A stretch of DNA of 49,961 bases. Origin: an uncultured Bacteroidota bacterium (GTDB lineage: Bacteria > Bacteroidota > Bacteroidia > AKYH767-A > OLB10). A program made the position numbers and the translations under genes. Location of the stretch: assembly GCA_900696575.1 (NCBI GenBank), contig CAADHD010000008.1, positions 1 through 49,961 of the forward strand, given 5' to 3'. How positions within the stretch are numbered: the stretch's first letter is position 1; each line of letters opens with the position of its first letter. The notes under the pieces are model-generated. The model worked only from the letters and a program-made list of their open reading frames with translations, made no database searches and was not told the origin of the DNA. Positions 26,175 through 34,486 of this stretch are shown here, piece after piece.

Positions 26175-27560
26175 TTAAGAGGCAGCGTAGTATTTGTAAA
26201 ACAACGGAATAGTTTCAATGCCTTTAAAGAAATTAAACAGGCCAAAATGTTCGTTAGGCGAGTGAATAAGGTCGCTGTCAAGTCCAAAGCCCATTAAAAC
26301 GGATTTCAGTCCTAATTCTTTTTCAAACATAGCTACAATCGGAATGCTGCCACCGCCACGGGTAGGAATTGGTTTTTTACCAAAAGTTTCTTCCATGGCT
26401 TTTGCTGCTGCTTTGTAAGCAGGGCTGTCTGTTGGTGTAACTACCGGTTCGCCACCATGATGCGGAGTTACTTTTACTTTAACAGATTTTGGAGCAATGG
26501 AAGTAAAATAATCGCTGAATAGCTTTGTAATCTTATCGCTTTTCTGATTAGGCACAAGCCTCATGGAAATTTTCGCAAAAGCTTTTGAAGGCAGCACCGT
26601 TTTGGCACCTTCACCGGTATAACCTCCCCAAATGCCGTTCAGTTCAAACGTAGGCCGGATACCGGTTCTTTCAAGTGTGGTGTATCCGGTTTCGCCATGC
26701 ACATCGTCTATATTCAGGTCTTTCTTGTAATCTTCCAGATTAAAAGGTGCTTTATTCAGTTCTTCCCGCTCTGCTTTTGAAAGTTCCAATACATCATCAT
26801 AAAAACCGGGAATGGTGATGTGATTGTTCTGGTCTTTCATTCCGGCAATCATTTCACATAAAATCTGAATTGGATTGGCTACAGCGCCTCCGTAAACACC
26901 GGAATGCAGATCGCGGTTGGGGCCGGTAACTTCTACTTCCACATAACTTAATCCGCGCAGGCCAACATCAATTGAGGGGGTATCATTGGCTATGATGGAT
27001 GTGTCTGAAATAAGAATAACATCGGCTTTAAGTTTTTCTTTGTTATTTCTTGTAAATTCGGTTAAGTTGGATGAGCCAACTTCTTCTTCTCCTTCTATCA
27101 GAAATTTGATATTGCAAGGTAAGCCCGAAGTACCCAGCATCGTTTCCAGCGCTTTTACATGCATAAACACCTGTCCTTTGTCATCGCACGAGCCGCGTGC
27201 ATAAATTTTTTCGTCTCGTATCTGAGGCTCAAAAGCGGGGGTAGTCCACAAATCAAGAGGATCGGGGGGCTGAACATCGTAGTGGCCATACACCAATACG
27301 GTTTTCAGTTTCGGGTCAACGATTTTTTCTGCATACACTATAGGATGGCCTTTGGTAGGGCAGATTTCTGCTTTATCAACTCCGGCTTTTTCAAGGCTTG
27401 ATTTTACAAATTCAGCAGCGCGTTTTACATCTTCTTTGTATTTCGAATCAGCACTTACGGAAGAGATGCGTAACAATTCAAACAATTCATCCAGAAAGCG
27501 GGGCTTGTTACTGTGGATGTATTCTTTTACTGTCATTGTTGGTGTGTTGGTTGTGTTCAT
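26175..27560 (-). CDS. M20 family dipeptidase / carboxypeptidase-like hydrolase
   Basis: A 461-residue cytoplasmic zinc peptidase of the M20 family (CNDP/ArgE/DapE-like), expected to hydrolyse dipeptides. The zinc and catalytic region includes GHYDVQPPDP (H93, D95), ARGSCDDKGQ (121-130), GEEEVGS beginning at 157 and a late HSPNEH (about 441-446). The lid or dimerisation domain covers about 200-360 with DLHSGVYGGA near its start. Length and motifs match CNDP-type dipeptidases. It lies 13 nt downstream of fabD and is probably read from the fabD promoter. Confidence 0.95.
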   Translation of the reverse strand: MNTTNTPTMTVKEYIHSNKPRFLDELFELLRISSVSADSKYKEDVKRAAEFVKSSLEKAGVDKAEICPTKGHPIVYAEKIVDPKLKTVLVYGHYDVQPPDPLDLWTTPAFEPQIRDEKIYARGSCDDKGQVFMHVKALETMLGTSGLPCNIKFLIEGEEEVGSSNLTEFTRNNKEKLKADVILISDTSIIANDTPSIDVGLRGLSYVEVEVTGPNRDLHSGVYGGAVANPIQILCEMIAGMKDQNNHITIPGFYDDVLELSKAEREELNKAPFNLEDYKKDLNIDDVHGETGYTTLERTGIRPTFELNGIWGGYTGEGAKTVLPSKAFAKISMRLVPNQKSDKITKLFSDYFTSIAPKSVKVKVTPHHGGEPVVTPTDSPAYKAAAKAMEETFGKKPIPTRGGGSIPIVAMFEKELGLKSVLMGFGLDSDLIHSPNEHFGLFNFFKGIETIPLFYKYYAAS

Positions 27561-27573
27561 AGTTATAGTTTTT

Positions 27574-28446
27574 TTAAATTAGTTGAACTTGTCGGTTTAT
27601 TTTTTTTACTAATCCCGAAAGTACTTTGCCCGGTCCTATTTCAGCAAAGGTAGTTGCTCCGTCATTAATCATGTTTTCGATGGTTTGCGTCCAGCGGACA
27701 GGTGCAGTAAGTTGTTTGATAAGCTTTTGTTTGATGATTTCAGAATCAGTTGAAGGCAGCGCATCACAATTCTGGTACACCGGACAAACAGGAGTTTTAA
27801 TTTCGGCTTTGGCAATTGCTTTGGCTAATCTTTCTCTGGCAGGCTCCATCAACGGGGAGTGAAATGCTCCTCCGACCTGTAACATGACAGTACGTTTTGC
27901 TCCGGCTAAAGTCAGTTTTTCACAGGCATCTTTTACAGCATCAATTTCACCGGATATAACAACCTGGCCGGGGCAATTGAAATTGGCGGCTACTACAATT
28001 CCTTTAGCTGTTTCGCAGACCAGTTCAACTTTATCATCCGACAGGCCTAAGATAGCCGCCATGGTTGAGGGCTTTAGTTCACAGGCAAACTGCATGGCAT
28101 TGGCGCGTTCTACTACCAGTTTCAATCCTTCTTCAAAACTTAAAGCACCGCAGGCCGTCAATGCGCTGAATTCGCCCAGAGAATGGCCTGCTGCCATATC
28201 CGGTTTGAAATTTTCGCCCATACAAATGGATTCTATAACCGAATGGATAAAAATGGCCGGCTGTGTAACCCGGGTTTGTTTCAGTTCTTCTTCGCTGCCT
28301 TCAAACATCACTTTAGCAATGTCAAATCCGATAATTTCATTGGCTTTTCTGAACAGTTCTTTTGCCGTTTCATTCGACTCGAAAAGCGCCTTACCCATTC
28401 CGGTAAATTGTGATCCCTGTCCGGGAAACAGATAGGTTTGTTTCAT
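27574..28446 (-). CDS. fabD: Malonyl-CoA:ACP transacylase FabD
   Basis: A 290-residue enzyme that transfers malonyl from CoA to acyl carrier protein, at the entry of type II fatty acid synthesis. The nucleophile Ser89 lies in AAGHSLGEFSA and the catalytic His in GGAFHSPLMEPA. FPGQGSQ (7-13) forms the oxyanion-binding loop. It is complete and of normal length. Other fab genes are absent here, and the gene is paired with an M20 peptidase gene 13 nt downstream. A TANNTTCG element lies about 20 nt upstream. Confidence 0.97.
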   Translation of the reverse strand: MKQTYLFPGQGSQFTGMGKALFESNETAKELFRKANEIIGFDIAKVMFEGSEEELKQTRVTQPAIFIHSVIESICMGENFKPDMAAGHSLGEFSALTACGALSFEEGLKLVVERANAMQFACELKPSTMAAILGLSDDKVELVCETAKGIVVAANFNCPGQVVISGEIDAVKDACEKLTLAGAKRTVMLQVGGAFHSPLMEPARERLAKAIAKAEIKTPVCPVYQNCDALPSTDSEIIKQKLIKQLTAPVRWTQTIENMINDGATTFAEIGPGKVLSGLVKKINRQVQLI

Positions 28447-28465
28447 GTAGTTAATTTCTTTCGGG

Positions 28466-28473
28466 CGAAAATA
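28466..28473 (-). promoter_or_regulatory. Putative -7 promoter element (TATTTTCG)
   Basis: Minus-strand TATTTTCG, a one-mismatch TANNTTTG variant, ends 19 nt upstream of the fabD start codon. Confidence 0.4.
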
Positions 28474-28557
28474 GCAAGGTAACTTTTAAAATCGGTTAAT
28501 TTGAAAACTTGATTTTTTGCTTTCTGTTCAACGTTCCATCGGGTAATAATATGTATC

Positions 28558-28758
28558 ATGCCTTTCTATGACAAATTTGATCCTGAAGATTATTATCTGA
28601 CAGGTGAAGGTTTTATCGTTTTTACAGAGAAATATCATCTAAAGCGAGGATATTGCTGCCAAAGTAATTGCAGACATTGTCCTTACAAAGAAAAAAGCAG
28701 CAGGCAGAACCAAAGTAGTAATCTGATTGATAAAAAAGATAAACCTGAAAGCGGATAG
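28558..28758 (+). CDS. DUF5522 Cys-rich small protein
   Basis: A 66-residue protein. Residues 6-42 match the DUF5522 pattern, with DYYLTGEGFIVFTEKYHLKRG followed by the cysteine cluster C33, C34, C38, C41. Cys34-x3-Cys38-x2-Cys41 has the spacing of a radical SAM 4Fe-4S motif, but nothing else of that fold is present. Zinc or iron-sulfur binding is plausible. The C-terminus is Lys/Ser-rich and probably disordered. The SirB1-like gene starts 20 nt downstream. Function unknown. Confidence 0.85.
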   Translation: MPFYDKFDPEDYYLTGEGFIVFTEKYHLKRGYCCQSNCRHCPYKEKSSRQNQSSNLIDKKDKPESG

Positions 28759-28764
28759 CATTTA

Positions 28765-28772
28765 TAATTTTG
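28765..28772 (+). promoter_or_regulatory. Putative -7 element adjacent to the start codon (TAATTTTG)
   Basis: TAATTTTG, a perfect TANNTTTG match, ends 6 nt before the ATG at 28779 of the SirB1-like gene. This would give a leaderless or nearly leaderless mRNA. Confidence 0.45.
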
Positions 28773-28778
28773 CCAGGC

Positions 28779-29663
28779 ATGAGTGAAGAAAACAGCGAAC
28801 TGAAAGCTCTGATAAAATTATTGGATGATTCCGATCCTGAAGTACTGGATCACATTCGTAAAAAACTTATCAGCCTTGGTGCAGGAGCAATTCCCATGCT
28901 GGAAGAAGAGTGGGGTAAAAGTTTTGATCCTTTAATTCAGCAGAGAATTGAACGCATTGTTCATGCCATTCAATTTGAAACTTTGGTAACCGATTTTGTT
29001 GCCTGGAAAAACAGTATTTATCATGACCTGCTGGAAGGAATGATGCTCGTTGCACGGATTAACTATCCTGATTTGAACGAGCAGAAGGTGCTCGATCAGT
29101 TGAACAGACTTTATGAGATGGCACATACCGAAACCGGTTTGGTGCAAGCACCCCTTGAAAAAATTCAGGCGCTTAACAGGGTAATGTTTGAGTTTGCAGG
29201 ATTCCGTGGCAATACCTCCAACTTTCATTCTCCGCAGAACTCATTCATCAATACGGTTCTTGAATCGAAGAAGGGAAATCCTCTGATGCTTTCCGTAATT
29301 TACATATTGGTAGCTCAGCGCTGCAACATGCCGGTTTACGGAGTTAATCTGCCCGAACATTTTATTTGTGCCTATCAGGAACGCAATGCTGTTTATTTGG
29401 CCGAATACGCCTATCCTGATGCTGATATACTCGCGTATATCAATCCCTTTTCAAGAGGAAATGTTTTTGGGAAGGATGCCATTGATGAGTTTCTGCAGAA
29501 ACTGAATCTTAAAGCGCAGGAATCATTCTTTACGCCATGCAGAAATGAAGATATAATTATCCGTTCACTGCGTAATCTTGAAAATTCCTTTCGTAAAACA
29601 GGAGAATTTGAAAAGCAAAGCGAGATTGCCAGGCTCATTCATAACATGAGCCTGGACACTTAA
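28779..29663 (+). CDS. SirB1-like (transglutaminase-fold) protein
   Basis: A 294-residue protein resembling SirB1/YchA proteins, which share a transglutaminase-like fold. Supporting parts are the N-terminal helical repeat region (about 1-70), GMMLVARINYPDLNEQKVLDQL, the segment 'FRGNTSNFHSPQNSFINTV' and then GNPLMLSVIYILVAQRCNMPVYGVNLPEHF, which is diagnostic. The family's biochemical role is not established. I chose ATG at 28779 rather than the TTG three codons earlier. It faces rpsP convergently with 18 nt between them. Confidence 0.9.
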   Translation: MSEENSELKALIKLLDDSDPEVLDHIRKKLISLGAGAIPMLEEEWGKSFDPLIQQRIERIVHAIQFETLVTDFVAWKNSIYHDLLEGMMLVARINYPDLNEQKVLDQLNRLYEMAHTETGLVQAPLEKIQALNRVMFEFAGFRGNTSNFHSPQNSFINTVLESKKGNPLMLSVIYILVAQRCNMPVYGVNLPEHFICAYQERNAVYLAEYAYPDADILAYINPFSRGNVFGKDAIDEFLQKLNLKAQESFFTPCRNEDIIIRSLRNLENSFRKTGEFEKQSEIARLIHNMSLDT

Positions 29664-29681
29664 AAACAGGTTGTTAACAGA

Positions 29682-30257
29682 TTATTCGGCAGCCGGTTCA
29701 GCCGCATTTGTTGCAGCTTCGCCACTATCTTCATTGCCTTCAGCACCTTCTGCTTCACGTGCAGCTTCAACGGCTGAGGCAGCAGCAGCTTCACTTTCAG
29801 CAATGCGCTTGGCTGCAATGCGTTCTCGTATTTTTTCGCGCACTTTTGCTTCTTCCTCAAGACGTGCTTTAAGTGCTGACTTTCCGGCATTCATTACCGA
29901 CTGCTGCTTTTGGGAAATCTTAAGGTTTTTCTGCTCCATCCATTGCGCAAATTTGGCATCGGCCTGCTCCTGTGTCATGGCGCCTTTTTTTACGCCCTCA
30001 TTGAGGTGACGCTTGTAAAGCACTCCTTTATATGACAAAATCGCTCTGCAGGTATCGCTGGGTTGTGCGCCTTTGCTCAGCCAGCTTAGTGCTTTGTCAT
30101 GGTTGATTTCAATGGTTGCAGGATTGGTCCTCGGGTTGTAAGTACCGATTTTTTCGATAAATCTACCGTCCCTCGGAGCACGCGAATCCGCCACCACAAT
30201 ATGGTAAAAAGCCTGATGCTTTTTGCCATGTCTTGTTAATCTGATTTTTACGGGCAT
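29682..30257 (-). CDS. rpsP: 30S ribosomal protein S16 with long C-terminal extension
   Basis: A 191-residue protein. Residues 1-86 are the normal S16 core, starting [13 protein letters not shown] with the [17 protein letters not shown] segment. Residues of about 87-191 form an extension: first a Lys/Gln-rich helical part ([22 protein letters not shown]), then Ala/Glu-rich low-complexity sequence. Bacteroidota S16 proteins often carry such tails; typical bacterial S16 is 80-100 residues. The role of the tail is unknown. The gene appears monocistronic, with a near-consensus -7 element (30317-30324). Confidence 0.97.
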   Translation of the reverse strand: MPVKIRLTRHGKKHQAFYHIVVADSRAPRDGRFIEKIGTYNPRTNPATIEINHDKALSWLSKGAQPSDTCRAILSYKGVLYKRHLNEGVKKGAMTQEQADAKFAQWMEQKNLKISQKQQSVMNAGKSALKARLEEEAKVREKIRERIAAKRIAESEAAAASAVEAAREAEGAEGNEDSGEAATNAAEPAAE

Positions 30258-30316
30258 TGTAATTGTTTTTTATTAGTTTGTTTTACTCCCTGCAGTCTCC
30301 GCACTGTAAGGGGGCG

Positions 30317-30324
30317 CAAGTGTA
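30317..30324 (-). promoter_or_regulatory. Putative -7 promoter element (TACACTTG)
   Basis: Minus-strand TACACTTG, one mismatch to TANNTTTG, about 60 nt upstream of rpsP. The leader contains a GC-rich CTGCAG/CCGCAC stretch that may fold. Confidence 0.35.
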
Positions 30325-30528
30325 GTAAAATTTATTCACCTGTCAATAAATTTTTGCAGGTTTTCAGAATTTTTGTTTCAATTAGAATTGACTGATACAT
30401 CATCTTGAATAAATTTCATTTCGTGCGTTGTTGGAGTTGTTAATCAGGTGTTTGCCTGCCTGTTGTGGAATTGTTTTCTTTAGAATTGCAATAAAGTATA
30501 ATCTCAGCAATTTCATTAATCCTTCGCT

Positions 30529-30536
30529 TACATTTG
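30529..30536 (+). promoter_or_regulatory. Putative -7 promoter element (TACATTTG)
   Basis: TACATTTG, a perfect TANNTTTG match, ends 18 nt before the ATG at 30555 of the OPT transporter. It supports that start over the TTG at 30534, which would lie inside the promoter element. Confidence 0.5.
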
Positions 30537-30554
30537 ACCCCTCAACCTTTTTCT

Positions 30555-32615
30555 ATGGAAAACAAAAGCAACTCAAGCTTTAAACCCTACATTTCAGCGA
30601 CTGACAGTGTAGCGGAATTTACCATTAAATCAATCATCCTTGGCTCGTTATTCGGAATTCTGTTTGGAGCTTCTACAGTTTATCTGGCTCTTAAAGCAGG
30701 ATTAACGGTTTCGGCTTCGATTCCGATTGCCGTAATTGCCATATCATTAGGCAGAAAATTTTTCAAGACCACCATACTCGAAAACAACATTATTCAAACA
30801 ACCGGTTCTGCAGGCGAAAGCATTGCAGCGGGAGTTGTTTTTACGCTTCCTGCATTTTTGTTTTTATCGCCTGATGAAACTGGCAGAAGTATCGGATTCG
30901 AGTACTTCAATTACTGGACGATTCTGACGCTTGCCATTTTCGGAGGGATGCTCGGCACGCTGATGATGATTCCGCTTAGGCGATCACTTATTGTTAAGGA
31001 ACATGGGCAGCTTCCTTATCCCGAAGGTACAGCCTGCGCCCAGGTTCTTATTGCCGGTGAGAAAGGCGGTGATTTTGCCAAGACGGCATACCTCGGATTA
31101 GGGTTCGCATTGCTTTATGCAGTGTTGCAGAAAGTGTTTCATGTGATTGCCGAAGTACCTGCTTTTGTAACCAAACAGACCAACAAATACTTTCCGTCAG
31201 CAACCGTTAACGGTGAAATAACTCCTGAGTATCTTGGAGTTGGTTATATCATCGGGCCACGGATAGCCGGTGTGCTTGTTGCCGGTGGTGTACTGGCCTG
31301 GTTGGGCTTAATTCCATTGCTGGCTACACTTGTTCCGCCTGAAGTGATAGCACTGCAGTTGGTAAAACTTGGCTACATGAAAGACCTGCTTACACCGGGC
31401 GGTACCGGTGGATGGGATCCTGAAACGCAAACATTCAGCAATATGGCCGGTGCTGTTTACCGTGCTTATGTAAGGCAGATTGGTGCCGGGGCAGTAGCTG
31501 CCGGTGGATTCATCACATTGCTGAAAACCATTCCAACCATTGTTTCTTCTTTCAAAGAAAGTTTAGGTTCGTTAAAAGATAAAGGCGAAAAAGCGGTTGT
31601 ACGTACTGAAAATGATTTGTCTTTTAAAACGGTAATCATCGGAAGCATAGCTCTTGTGGTGCTGATGGCATTTCTTCCTCAAATACCCGGTGATAATATC
31701 TTTTCAAAACTCCTCATTGGTTTGCTGGTAGTCGTTTTCGGATTTTTCTTTGTTACTGTCTCTTCACGCATCGTAGGGATTATAGGCTCAAGCAACAACC
31801 CCATTTCAGGAATGACTATAGCCACTATCATGGGAACAGCTTTAATTTTTATTGCCGTAGGCTGGACTGGAAAAGTTTTTGAACCCATGGTACTTGTTGT
31901 GGGAGGAATGATTTGCGTTGCCGCTGCCAATGCCGGTGCTACTTCTCAGGATTTGAAAACCGGTTTCATCGTTGGCGGTACGCCCAGATATCAGCAGATT
32001 GCTCTTTTTATAGGAGCTATCGTTTCTTCCATCTTCATTGGGTTTACTGTTAAATACCTTGATACCCCAACGCCTGACCTGATAGCTAAGGGAATTGAAC
32101 ATGCCATCGGTGAGAAGTATGCAGCCCCTCAGGCTACGCTTATGGCTACACTCATTAAAGGGTTACTCTCCTTCAATCTCGACTGGCAGTTTGTTCTTGT
32201 TGGTATATTCATGTCCGTTGTAGTGGAATTGTGCGGAGTAAAATCGCTTTCGTTTGCCGTGGGTGCTTATCTTCCTTTATCAACCACACTGCCTATTTTC
32301 TGTGGCGGATTATTGAAAGGAATTGTTGACTGGCGGATGAAAAAGAAAAATGTACAGGCTGCCAATCCTCACGAAGAGGAACTGAGCAAAGGGAACCTGT
32401 TTGCCACAGGATTGGTGGCAGGTGGTGCTTTATCGGGCGTTGTAGTTGCATTGCTTTCGGTTGACGAAGGAGTTTACCATGCGCTTGAAAAAGTAAATGC
32501 CGAGCATGGGTTGAGTAATTTGCTAGGCTCAGGAGGTTACCAGTTACTGGGAGTTGCTTTCTTTGTGCTTATGGGATTGACATTGTATCGTATTTCTGTT
32601 TCTGATAGAAAGTAA
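30555..32615 (+). CDS. OPT family oligopeptide / metal-chelate transporter
   Basis: A 686-residue inner-membrane protein of the oligopeptide transporter (OPT) superfamily, importing small peptides or metal chelates. It has many predicted membrane helices through the length. LFGASTVYLALKAGLTVSASIPIAV near residue 40 and the QLPYPEGTACAQVL segment are typical of the family. I chose ATG at 30555 because a promoter element overlaps the earlier TTG. It heads a four-gene plus-strand unit with short gaps. The substrate is unknown. Confidence 0.93.
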   Translation: MENKSNSSFKPYISATDSVAEFTIKSIILGSLFGILFGASTVYLALKAGLTVSASIPIAVIAISLGRKFFKTTILENNIIQTTGSAGESIAAGVVFTLPAFLFLSPDETGRSIGFEYFNYWTILTLAIFGGMLGTLMMIPLRRSLIVKEHGQLPYPEGTACAQVLIAGEKGGDFAKTAYLGLGFALLYAVLQKVFHVIAEVPAFVTKQTNKYFPSATVNGEITPEYLGVGYIIGPRIAGVLVAGGVLAWLGLIPLLATLVPPEVIALQLVKLGYMKDLLTPGGTGGWDPETQTFSNMAGAVYRAYVRQIGAGAVAAGGFITLLKTIPTIVSSFKESLGSLKDKGEKAVVRTENDLSFKTVIIGSIALVVLMAFLPQIPGDNIFSKLLIGLLVVVFGFFFVTVSSRIVGIIGSSNNPISGMTIATIMGTALIFIAVGWTGKVFEPMVLVVGGMICVAAANAGATSQDLKTGFIVGGTPRYQQIALFIGAIVSSIFIGFTVKYLDTPTPDLIAKGIEHAIGEKYAAPQATLMATLIKGLLSFNLDWQFVLVGIFMSVVVELCGVKSLSFAVGAYLPLSTTLPIFCGGLLKGIVDWRMKKKNVQAANPHEEELSKGNLFATGLVAGGALSGVVVALLSVDEGVYHALEKVNAEHGLSNLLGSGGYQLLGVAFFVLMGLTLYRISVSDRK

Positions 32616-32630
32616 AAACACCTTTATTGA

Positions 32631-32921
32631 ATGATTAAATACACACCGAACTACCTTCAGAAGCTTGAAGGATTGATTAAGGAAAACAACTACACTTTGC
32701 GCAATGAAAAAGGCAATTTCAAATCAGGCTATTGCCTGCTGAAAGACAGTAAAGTGATTGTGATAAACAAATTTGCCACGCTCGAAAGCCGTATCAATTC
32801 ACTGATAGAAATTCTTAAAGAGCTGAATGAAAAGGAAACTCTTACAGATAATGCTCGCGAAGAATTAACGAAGATTGAAAAATCAAAATCAGCCAAAGGA
32901 AATGTTCCGGCTGAGCAATGA
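32631..32921 (+). CDS. Small conserved protein of unknown function
   Basis: A 96-residue soluble protein. The body has alternating charged and hydrophobic residues, with 'FKSGYCLLKDSKVIVINKF' and a helical C-terminus rich in Lys/Glu. I do not recognise a family. It lies 15 nt after the OPT gene and 12 nt before the metallo-hydrolase gene, so it should be part of the same transcript. It might be an accessory protein for the downstream hydrolase, but no direct evidence exists. Confidence 0.8.
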   Translation: MIKYTPNYLQKLEGLIKENNYTLRNEKGNFKSGYCLLKDSKVIVINKFATLESRINSLIEILKELNEKETLTDNAREELTKIEKSKSAKGNVPAEQ

Positions 32922-32933
32922 CCGCCTGCTGAA

Positions 32934-33695
32934 ATGAAAATCACTTTTCTTGGAACGGGAACTTCGCAGGGAGTACCTGTTATCGGCTGTCAATGCGCTG
33001 TATGCACTTCTGATGATAACCATGATAACCGCCTGCGCTCTTCCGTTATGATTGAAAAGGATGGCAGGGTGGCAGTGATTGACAGCGGCCCCGACTTCCG
33101 CCAGCAAATGTTGCGCGAAGGCGTAAAGCGTCTGGATGCGCTTATTTTTACTCATGAACATAAAGATCACATTGCAGGATTAGATGACATACGCGCCTTT
33201 AATTATGTGATGAAACAAAAAGTGGATGTTTATGCAACTGACAGAGTACAACTGGCCATCAGACGCGAATTCCCTTACATTTTTGATGAAATTAAATATC
33301 CCGGCATTCCCGAACTGAATATGCACACCATTTCAAACTCAGCATTTACTGCTGCCGGAATTGATTTTATTCCTGTTGAAGTGGTGCATTATATGCTTCC
33401 CGTATTCGGTTTTCGCACAGGCGATTTTACCTATATCACCGATGCAAAAAGCATCACTGAGCAGGAAAAGAAAAAAATCATTGGCTGTCATACCATTGTG
33501 ATCAATGCCCTGCGGCACGAAACCCATGTTTCGCATTTTACTTTAAACGAAGCCGTTGAATTATTACTCGAACTCAAATGCAAGCAAGGCTGGCTTACCC
33601 ATATCAGCCATCAATTGGGTAAACATATTGATGTGGACAGCAGTTTACCTTCCCATATCCGTTGTGCCTATGACGGATTAAAGTTGGAATTCTGA
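32934..33695 (+). CDS. MBL-fold metallo-hydrolase, PhnP-like
   Basis: A 253-residue metallo-beta-lactamase-fold hydrolase. The metal motif is THEHKDH (73-79). The N-terminus carries GCQCAVCTSDD (18-28), a Cys-rich loop as in PhnP-type cyclic phosphodiesterases. Further ligands are likely His in 'VVHYMLPVFGF', the Asp in YITDAK and a late 'SHQLGKH'. PhnP acts on cyclic phosphate esters in phosphonate breakdown, but no phn cluster is nearby, so the physiological substrate is uncertain. Such genes are common in Bacteroidota. Confidence 0.93.
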   Translation: MKITFLGTGTSQGVPVIGCQCAVCTSDDNHDNRLRSSVMIEKDGRVAVIDSGPDFRQQMLREGVKRLDALIFTHEHKDHIAGLDDIRAFNYVMKQKVDVYATDRVQLAIRREFPYIFDEIKYPGIPELNMHTISNSAFTAAGIDFIPVEVVHYMLPVFGFRTGDFTYITDAKSITEQEKKKIIGCHTIVINALRHETHVSHFTLNEAVELLLELKCKQGWLTHISHQLGKHIDVDSSLPSHIRCAYDGLKLEF

Positions 33696-33710
33696 ACTGT
33701 TCGGAATTTT

Positions 33711-34469
33711 ATGGCAGGCAAAATTTTTCTTGAAAAGAAATACTTTCAATATCATCGTTTTGAATTTATAGAAAATGACCCCATTAGCGTTCCTCATCGG
33801 TTCTCAGGAAAAGAAGACATTGAAATTGCCGGCTTCTTTTCATCCGTTTTAGCCTGGGGTAGCAGAAAAATATCCATCCAAAATTCCCTGAAGCTGATGA
33901 TTATGATGGACCATGCTCCTCATGATTTTATTCTGCATCATAAGTTATCCGAACTGAAACCATTTAAAAAATTCGTTCACCGAACCTTTAACGGAGTTGA
34001 TGCTGTGTTTTTTATTCAATCACTGAAAAATATCTACCTCCGTCATAATGGAATGGAAGATGTTTTTACGAATGCATTCAGCAATACGGATGATGCAGCC
34101 ATTCCCATTTCAACTTTCCGGAAAGTATTCTTTTCGCTTCCGCATCAAAAGCGAACTGAAAAACATCTGCCTGACCCATTAACCGGCTCTGCCGCCAAAC
34201 GAATGAACTTGTTTCTGCGTTGGATGATAAGGAATGATGATGCAGGAATTGATTTCGGAATCTGGAAAAAAATTGCCCCTTCAAAATTGATTTGCCCGCT
34301 TGATGTTCATTCGGCTGCCAATGCACGCAGGTGGGGATTGCTTACACGCAATCAAAATGATTGGAAGGCGGCCAAGGAGCTTACAGATCAACTAAAAAAG
34401 ATTGATGCTGCAGATCCTGTCCGATTTGATTATGCCTTGTTTGGTGAGGGGGTTAACAAGAGTCAATAA
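33711..34469 (+). CDS. TIGR02757 family protein
   Basis: A 252-residue protein resembling TIGR02757, a conserved Bacteroidota family of unknown function. Supporting stretches are FFSSVLAWGSRKISIQNSL, MNLFLRWMIRNDDAGIDFGIW and 'LICPLDVHSAANARRWGLL', which are consistent with an HhH-GPD-like helical fold. A nucleic-acid-related role is possible but unproven. It starts 15 nt after the metallo-hydrolase gene and ends the four-gene unit. Confidence 0.88.
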   Translation: MAGKIFLEKKYFQYHRFEFIENDPISVPHRFSGKEDIEIAGFFSSVLAWGSRKISIQNSLKLMIMMDHAPHDFILHHKLSELKPFKKFVHRTFNGVDAVFFIQSLKNIYLRHNGMEDVFTNAFSNTDDAAIPISTFRKVFFSLPHQKRTEKHLPDPLTGSAAKRMNLFLRWMIRNDDAGIDFGIWKKIAPSKLICPLDVHSAANARRWGLLTRNQNDWKAAKELTDQLKKIDAADPVRFDYALFGEGVNKSQ

Positions 34470-34486
34470 AAACGTTTACCTGTAAG

